Shown here: one piece after another, positions 53,501-62,500 of the stretch | Layout: every line of letters begins with the position of its first letter | Numbering within the stretch: position 1 is the first letter of the stretch | Assembly: GCA_027627225.1 (NCBI GenBank) | Contig: CM051028.1 | Span: forward strand, 24,486,364 to 24,550,363 | Direction: 5' to 3' | Source of the DNA: Congeria kusceri | Taxonomy: Eukaryota; Mollusca; Bivalvia; Myida; Dreissenidae | Length of the DNA stretch: 64,000 nt | Position numbers and translations under genes: made by a program | The notes under the pieces: model-generated | Database searches by the model: none | What the model was told of the DNA's origin: nothing | What the model saw: only the letters and a program-made list of their open reading frames with translations

Positions 53501-56500
53501 CGAAAAACAAAATACATCTTGAGATACGTTTTGTTATGACTGACTTCCAGACCTAAAATTAAAGTGATACACAAAACAGTCAATTTTATATGGAACATTG
53601 AACAAGAGTATTGTGTAGTACTTGAAGCACGCCGACATCAATTTAACGTCACCTATAAGTCAAATTGAAGAAAGCAGTTCACTTTCTGGACGTAGTCACC
53701 ACCTGAAGCGACACACTTCCTATGGTATGTACCCACTGGTCAAAATGTAACCTTGAACCAATCCATATTAAATGATGAAATAATTTCTCTCGATTTGTTG
53801 CGTACTTCTAACGATGTTTCAAAGCGTTGTCCTCTCAGTTCATTCTTAAGGTCGGGAAATAAACGAAGTCAATTGGGTTCTAAATCCAGACTGTAGGGAG
53901 GGTGTCTACCTTCCCTAAATCGCGCATGCCATTTGTACACAAATGTCTGTACACACTTTGGAAATTTATCCGGGTTTTTGATTTATTTACATATTTCCAC
54001 CGGAGTTTGAGTCCAACGCAAAATTTGAAAATCTAACTCAACATCGTCCGTTGTTGTTAAGCGATTAAGCAAAGTCATGGCGATAAAACGCTGCTGGGAG
54101 GTAACCGTTCAACACGATGTTTTCAAACTTACAGGAAATGACGTAGAGACTTTACGCCAACATCAGACGCTTTCGCGCCAAAAATGCACGTTTGACTATT
54201 CAAGAGCACTTTGAGTGTGTTTTCAAATGTATAAAAACTGGCGTGCTTTAAGTCGCTAAATAGTGGTTGCTATAGATACCACTAAATCTTCCATAAATTA
54301 AATTAAAAACCCATTAAAAAATATCAGAGGATGTGTCAGACAACTTGTACATGTGGTTTCATTTAAGTTGATTGACAAATAAACGTTTGAGAAGAGAATT
54401 CCGCGAATTTATGAAACAGCCCTCGTACATATAGAACTAACTGAAGTAAATATTTCAAATGAAAAAGTGTCTACTTATTGTTAAAAATACAACTTCTTGT
54501 GTAAAACAACCAGCAAGTCAATATTATGAGTCTGTGGCTTACAGAGGCAGCTTTTTGGATAGAACATTCACAAGCCCATGAAATTCTGATCACAAATGCA
54601 GACAACATGCGCAATACACTAAAAAAACAATCAAGGGGGTAAATAAAACTTGGGTAATAATGAATTATGGTTCTTGTACGCTTTACATTTCTTCAAACTT
54701 GCATGACAATATTATGCTCTGGCAAATATTTGACCTTTGACCTTTACATGTGACTTGGACCTAAGGACCTGGTGCTTGGATGTGACAATTTACCACATCA
54801 TGATGGTGATCATTTATGCCAACTTATTTGACAATCCCTCCATTGATCACAAAATTATGATCTGGACAAACATTTGACCTTGAATTATTACCTTGACGTG
54901 TTTCTTGCATGTGACATACTGTCTCATGATTCTTATCACATCTGTGTTATATAAAAATCCTTTCATGCTGGACAAAATCATGGTCAGGACAATGTCTAAG
55001 GATTTAATTCTTCTATTTGAGCTTTAAGTGTGACCTTGAGCCGGGATAAGGGTGCTGGACAAAATCATGGTCAGGACAATGTCTAAGGATTTAATTCTTC
55101 TATTTGAGCTTTAAGTGTGACCTTGAGCCGGGATAAGGGACCTGCTTCTTATGTGCGACCTATCTTCTCATGCTCAGGACAATGTCTAAGGATTTAATAG
55201 TTCCATTTGAGCTATTAAGTGTGACCTTGAGCTTGGACATAAAAAAAACTGCCCTGCGCACCTGTGTTTTAATAAACAAGGAACATTCCTGTGAAATTAT
55301 TTCAAACTCCAACAAGTGGTTTCAGAGATTTTTCTTTGTAGGTTTTGGTTGCCCTTGAGTTTTCAATATATACCAATTGAAGGAATTTGAGGGACATTGT
55401 AGACGAAGGACTGCATGCCTAACAGGCCTGCCGGAAACCCTTAATTTCTGCATCATTCATTTTACTTTCAGTGAGAAATAAATAACCAAAGAGATTATAA
55501 AAATATTAAACACAATAACAGAAACTTACAGACAACCAGAAGTGCTGCTCCAAATCCTAACCCAAACCATTTGCCATTCCCACTTGTATTTTCTGATTTC
55601 CCATCGCTGAACTGTGTGACTGAAAAAACAATACATACCCCAAAATAATAATCATATTTTTTTCTATTTGTTTGTCCATGTTATTGCATAATAATTTATA
55701 TTTGAACATATAAAATGTGTTCATTTTAGTTTTTTTTATGAAATATCAGGTACAGGTATGAGTGTCCTGTTCAAACTTCTGAAGATACATTAATGACTAC
55801 TAGCTAGAAATGTAGTTTTCAAAGAGTAATGTTGGTTTCTATAACAAGGTAGTCCTATCATATCAATTACATTCTTAAGTTAAACTAGATTTTACTTAAC
55901 TTATTGTTCGATCACAATTGGTAATACAACATGTACATGCAAAGCAGATAATATTTGGCACTGCAGATATTTTGCACTATACAGTATATACATGGGTAGT
56001 TGTGTTTGAATTTAAACTAACTGATTTTGTGTTACAAAATATGATCTCTAAAACAGGCATATTAATTGTCTTTCTTGTCAATGTTTAAAAAAGTAATAAA
56101 AGTTCACAACCATATCACTGTAAAAATGCCTCTTTAATAGTACATGACCTTTACTTTAAATTTTTAAAAAGAGAAAACATCAGATCCAATTCCAAAGAAA
56201 TAAATATTTCACATGTAAGGAGTATGACATTGCATGATAAAATTTAAATATTGCCATTTTACAGGTAAACCTTGATGAAAACAATATTTACATAACCCGG
56301 AATAAAAACAAAATGTTGATTGATATGGTTCATTTTAATTGTTCCTGTTTGATAAATTTCTTAGGTTAGCTGTTTTATTTCATTGTTATCATTCAAAAAA
56401 TGTGATTTGCTGTAAGTAAATTTAAGTACATACATTGTACAATGTATCAAATATTGACAATCCTATACCAGTATGAATACCATATTGATAATATGGAGGC

Positions 56501-59500
56501 CAACTGATTACTATTCTTACCACTTGTAGAAGATGTTTCTTGATGAGGAGGCTGTGTCACTGTGGTAGCTGACTGCTTCGATGTTGTTCTGGTGGTCGAT
56601 TGTGGTGCTTGGGTAAATGGACTTCTAAAAAAATATTATTAGATCATAACGTGCATCAAATAAATGGAGTAAATTCATGGAGTGATATCTCAATCTGGTA
56701 CCACCATTCCTTTGAAAATTCCTAATAATAATGACCATAATAACAAAAGCTGTCTCAGGACAGTGCGCTCGACATTCAACCGCTTTGTCAGAGTTATGGG
56801 CCTTTATCACTACAAACAAGAAACATGTAAATTCCACAAAAACCAAATTTTTCTAACGAAATGCATTAGCAAGCACAAAAATAATTTTTTTAGTAATGGT
56901 GACCGTGACCTTGACCCCACTCACCCCATATGCATTCCCAAGCGAGGTCTATATATAGGGTATCTATATATTAACTTTCATTGAAATATCTCAATGCGTT
57001 CTCAAGTTACTGAGGGGAAACCTTTTTTCTATTTTTAGTAACAGTGACCTTGACCCCACCCACCCCATACATAATGCAAAGTGTGGTTTCGTTATAAGGT
57101 ATCAATGTATAAAGTTTCATTAAAAAATGCTTTCCCAAGTTATTGAGGGGAAACCTTTTTTCTATTTTTAGTAACAGTGACCTTGTCTTGACCACACCCA
57201 TATGCAATCCCCAGCCAGGTCTTGATATAAGGTATCTATGTATTAAGTTTCATTAAAATACCTCAATGCGTTTTCAAGTTATTAATCGGAAACCATTTGT
57301 CTATTTTTAGTAACAGTGACATTGACCTTGACTCCACCCACCCCATATGCAATCCCATGTGAGGCCTCGCTATAAGGTATCTATGTATGAAGTTTCAGTA
57401 TAATAGTGCAATCCGTTCTCGAGTTCTAGCAATATGGAGTTGTTGCAGGCAAACTTTAACTTGAATTTCTAAGTACAATAAGGGGCATAATTCTGCTAAA
57501 TTGTAGGTTTGAGATATGAGCCTTGGTCAGTGACCTTATATAATGACTTTGAAGACATGTTTAAAGTTGCAATGGAATATCTGTAGTAGTTACAGATATA
57601 TGGAGTTGTTGCACGCAAACTACAACCTGAATTTCTAAGTAGAAAAATGGCATAATTCTGCTAAAATGCTAGTCACAGTTACGGGTCTTGGCCTATTACC
57701 TTATATAATGACTCCTGAAGGCATGTGTAAAGTTTCAATTGAATATCTGTAGTATCTGTAGTACAGAGATATGGAGTTGTTGCACGCAAACTTTAACCGG
57801 AGTACAAAAAGGGGCATATTTCTGCTAAATTGCAGGTCAGAGTTAAGGGTCTTAATCAGTGACCTCAAATGATGACCCGAACACATGGGTGAAGTTTCAA
57901 TAGAATATCTGTAGTAGTTACAGAGATATGGACTTGTTGCACGCAAACGTTAACCTGAATTTTCTCTTGTACACAAACCTTAACCTTACTTTTTTCATGA
58001 CAAAAAGGGGCATAATTCTGCTAAAATACTGGTCACAGTTATGGGTGTTAGCCAGTGATCTAATAAATTGTATAAGGACCCTGAAGGCATGTGTGAAGTT
58101 TCAAATGAATATCTGTAGTAGATATAGAGATATGGACTTGTTGCTCGCAAACCTTAACCAGAGCATTAGGCTGACGCCGACGAACGGGTGAGTAGTATAC
58201 CTTGAACTATTCGGTGAATGGATGAGCTAAAAACAAGAAAATAATTACTAATTTAATTGGCAAATATCACAAAAAAAAGAGAAAAAGTTGCTTTGGGTCG
58301 GCCACCTGTCTTTAAGCTATTTTGCAGTCATATCCCATGTTTGGAAAAGAAACATCCCTATCGCCCCGAGGGCCATGATTATGGCGTACCCTTTCCGTCA
58401 AAAGTACATATACTCCTGCTAGCTAACTATAGGTGTAACTGTTGTCATAAAATTGTAACCGCAATTACAATTTTATGACTGCAGTTATAAATTTGTACTG
58501 GCACTTACAATTACAAATATAACTGCAGTAATAATTTATACCAACAGTAGTAAAATATGGCAATTGTCATACAATTATAACCGCGGTTACATTTTTCTGA
58601 CCAAATGCTAAACTTAAGCTCTAAGTCTGTTTGGCAAATTAAATCACGTCTTACATAATGCAGTTTTGTCAAAATTACATTTATTTATTTAAATACAAAT
58701 TTTTAAATTATAAACACAATTTAAAGATATATATTTGATAAATACATGAATAAGAAAAAAGTGTAACTGCAGTTATAATTTTATGACAACTGTCATATTT
58801 TTTTACTTTCTGCATAAATTGTAATTGCAGTTATATCTGTAAACGTAACTGCTGTTACACATGTATGACTGCAGTCATAAATTTGTAACGGTGGTTACAA
58901 ATTTATAACAACAGTTTCATGTATATTTAGTTGCCGTGCTTATATGTACTTTTGTCCCAAAGGGTACGTACGCCATAGATGATGGCTCAAAGTGCTCACT
59001 TGAGTAACGGTACTGCTAATTAAAGATATCAGCATTGAAATTTGAATGCCATCACCTACAAAATGACCCACATCAGACAGATTACATACTTTTGTTGACC
59101 TGGCAATCAACAGGTGCAATACAGAGCCTGTCTGCCCTACTTCTGTAGTTAACCTGGCAATTAGCGGCGCTACACAGATGACTTTCAGGCATACTTCTGT
59201 TGTTCACCAGGCAATCAACAGGTGCAACAAAGATGCATTTATGGTAGAAACCCAGAGGTTTCATATTTCGGTCATTGTGTAGTGGTCCTCTGCAAAGTTT
59301 GTTATAACAGCTATAAAGACATCTGTGAGCGTTACGTACATGTATATCATCAATTAGGAATAGTCAATCAACAGACCACTATTTGTTGCTATACCTAGTG
59401 AAAAAAGCAGTCTCTATCCCGCACATAGTCCATCGTTTGCATTTTTACTCACAAACAAGGGTAATAATTCTGCTGTTTATACCCAAATCTAGGCCATTTG

Positions 59501-62500
59501 TGGACTTGTGGTCATACATGAGCTGTGCAAGTTTTGTCAAGATAAGATGAACTAGATTCCCTGAAGAATGACATATTATGATGTATTATGCCCCTATTTG
59601 ACCGATGAATTATGCCCCAATTTGACCTCTAAGTGTGACCTTGACTTTTGAGCTAGGGACACAGGTCTTGCGTGTGACCCTTCATCTCCACATTTGAGGC
59701 AAGTTATTTTAAAATTTCCTGTGAATGACGTATTAAAGGCCGGACAAGATCAGACAGACGCACAGACGCACTCACACACATACACCAAACTGACATTGTG
59801 ACAACTTAGTCGAGCTGACCACAAGTAGGTTCAACAAAGATGAAGTCTCTGTATTGAACAAATTCAATTTTGCAATTTTTCAAATGAATCAAGATGCCCC
59901 AGTGTGTTGGACAGCCCAATTAAATAGACGCTTCCACAAATGACAATCATACTCAAATTAATCTGCAATGTTATCCAATCCAAGCACTTGGAAATCATGT
60001 GTTTAGCAGTGTAACTATTTCATACAAAAGAGCACATACATAATGTTTGTGATATTCAATGAGCACAAGGTAATGTTTGTGATTTTCGACGAAATGGAAA
60101 TTAATCCTTTTACAATGGCTGGGGAAGAGTTTAAATTATTCATGGCAGATCACGGATCAGTCATTTATTCTAAATTAAGTCAAGGTCAAGGTAAGGTATG
60201 AAAATATGGAATGATTAGGAATGGTCATAAGCAACAACAGTGTAAGTGTAGAAAGCAGTGTTGGTGAAACAGTAAAATCTAGTTAACCTCGTACACACAA
60301 AATCATGGATGGACAGGACAATCACTAAATGCCTCCCGCATCAACATATGCTGGGGGCATAAAAAGGGCAATAAATCTGATGTTGTTTGTCTGATCTGAC
60401 CCATATTTGATTGAGTCTTAGATTGTATTGTCATACACAAATTTGCAAGTTTGATTAAGATGGAACCAAAAATTATGTCTGTTATCTTGGAAAAAGGCAT
60501 GTTTGCCGTTTTTGCATGAAAACTGAGCAATAACTCCAACGTTCCTGGTCTGATGTAGCCCATTTACAGAGATGGTCTAGAGATTTTATGGTCATACACA
60601 AACCATGCAAGTTTGGTCAAGACTGAATGAAAAGTGAAGTCTCTTCTTGATGAACTAAGGACGACGGATGACGCAGGACAATCCAAGCTAAAAAAACTTG
60701 GTGGCCATGCCATAAGAATCCTGGATAAAACTCGGGCCGAATAAATCCCCGACCAATGTTTTTCACACCCCGAACAAAACACCGACCACAGATTTTCACA
60801 CCTGGACAAATCCCCGATCCCTGTACTGTAAACCCGGACGAATCCCCAACCAAATAGTTAATTTTGCTGCCTGGTCAATACCCAGATCAAACATGCGTTG
60901 TGAGCATTTTTAAAAATAATAATTATGTTTAAGAAGTATGTTGTATGAAAGTTTGTTTGTTAAAATTATATTAATCTTAATTATCGGTATTATATTTTGT
61001 GTAGTTCACTTAGTTGCTTTCTGCAGATGTATTGTTCGATTTTGTTCAGGTAGGTAAACATATCACTGCCATCTGTTTGTTGTTTGAGGTAGCGTCACAT
61101 TCAGTTAATGAATGATGTTGCCTGTTGATGTGACACTGGTTCTTCTTTGACAGTTGCTTCATCTTCGCAAACTGGCATTAAGTGCTGAATCAGCAGATCT
61201 TTGTCTCATGAGGTTGTGGAGGCTATTGTGGTCACAGATGATCTAAGCTGCTAGGATGTCTCTGTCCATGTCGATGTACTCATCCATTGTGTCGTGGCAA
61301 GTAGGATGTCGTCATCAGGATCGTCATATTTTTCTTCGACAGTGGCTGTTACAGGGACGAAACCAGCACGGCGATAGCAGTTCATTATTGTGGACTGTTT
61401 CACATTGTCCCAGGCTGTTAACAGCATGTGAAGGGCAACAAGGACACTTACGCTGCATGCTATTCCCGCATCAAGGGCCTTTATCTTTCTCCCTACAACA
61501 CGCTTCCTATACAAAACATTCAGGAATCAAATTATAACCTGATCCATTGGTTGAAGCAAGGAAGTCGTGTCTTGGGGCAGGAAGATCAGTTTTATGGCTT
61601 TGAGATTTTTTATGTCTAGATGAGCTGGACAGTTATCAACTATCATTGCTATTGTCCTGCCCTTTTTATGGTAATGGTTGTCCACCTTTCTCAGCCACTC
61701 TGTGAATATGGTACCCATCATCCACGCCTTTTTGTTGGCCTTGTATTCCAAGGACAGGGACCTTACGTGCTTGAAGCACCTTTTGTGATCTCCCAAGGAC
61801 CAACAGAAGCGTTTTATTAGCGCCATTCATGTGGGAACACACTCACACCGTATCTTGCCCCCATGGCACGGGGTAGATTTGAACTCCAGAGTTTTGTCTG
61901 GCAGATCCCTGAAGAATATTGCAGTTTAATCTGCGTTAAAGATGTCGTCAGGCAAAAACTCAGACACGACCGTCTTCAGGCGCAACTGACAGCTCGGGAA
62001 TTCTTAGGCACTTTGATCAACAGAATTCGTCTCGCTGCTGACCTTTTTTAAATACAATGCCGTTTAGCAGTTTGAAACGGTCAAGCAACCCTGAAGTGAA
62101 CTCACACTCAGTTAATGGGATGTCCAGTTTCACTGCGAACTCTTTTGCCTTTTTCATAATCGTTTCACCATCAACTGAGGGGTTTGCTGGCGTTTAATGA
62201 TAGTAAACCACTTCAACACCGCTTTCTCAACATCCTGGAATTTTGCGCCACGAGCCTTTTTACAGACTGGCTCGACATCCCCAGGGAGATATTTGGCCTT
62301 GATGTCAACTTTGTTTCTCAACCAAGAAGACAGTTTATTGGTCATTATCCCAATGTCTAAAGCGATCTGCAAGGTCATAGAAATTTGATAGACTTTCTCC
62401 TAACGCACCGGTAGGGGAAACACCTGTTAAAAAATATTAAATGCAATACACTGAGTTGGAAATGACACGTTGCAACATAGATTGAGGAAAAGCACATAAC

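Noticed and set aside
59082..59264. 60-codon minus-strand ORF as a missing ectodomain exon
   Set aside because: It is a 54-bp minisatellite; no acceptor/donor pair of the needed phase 2 was found.
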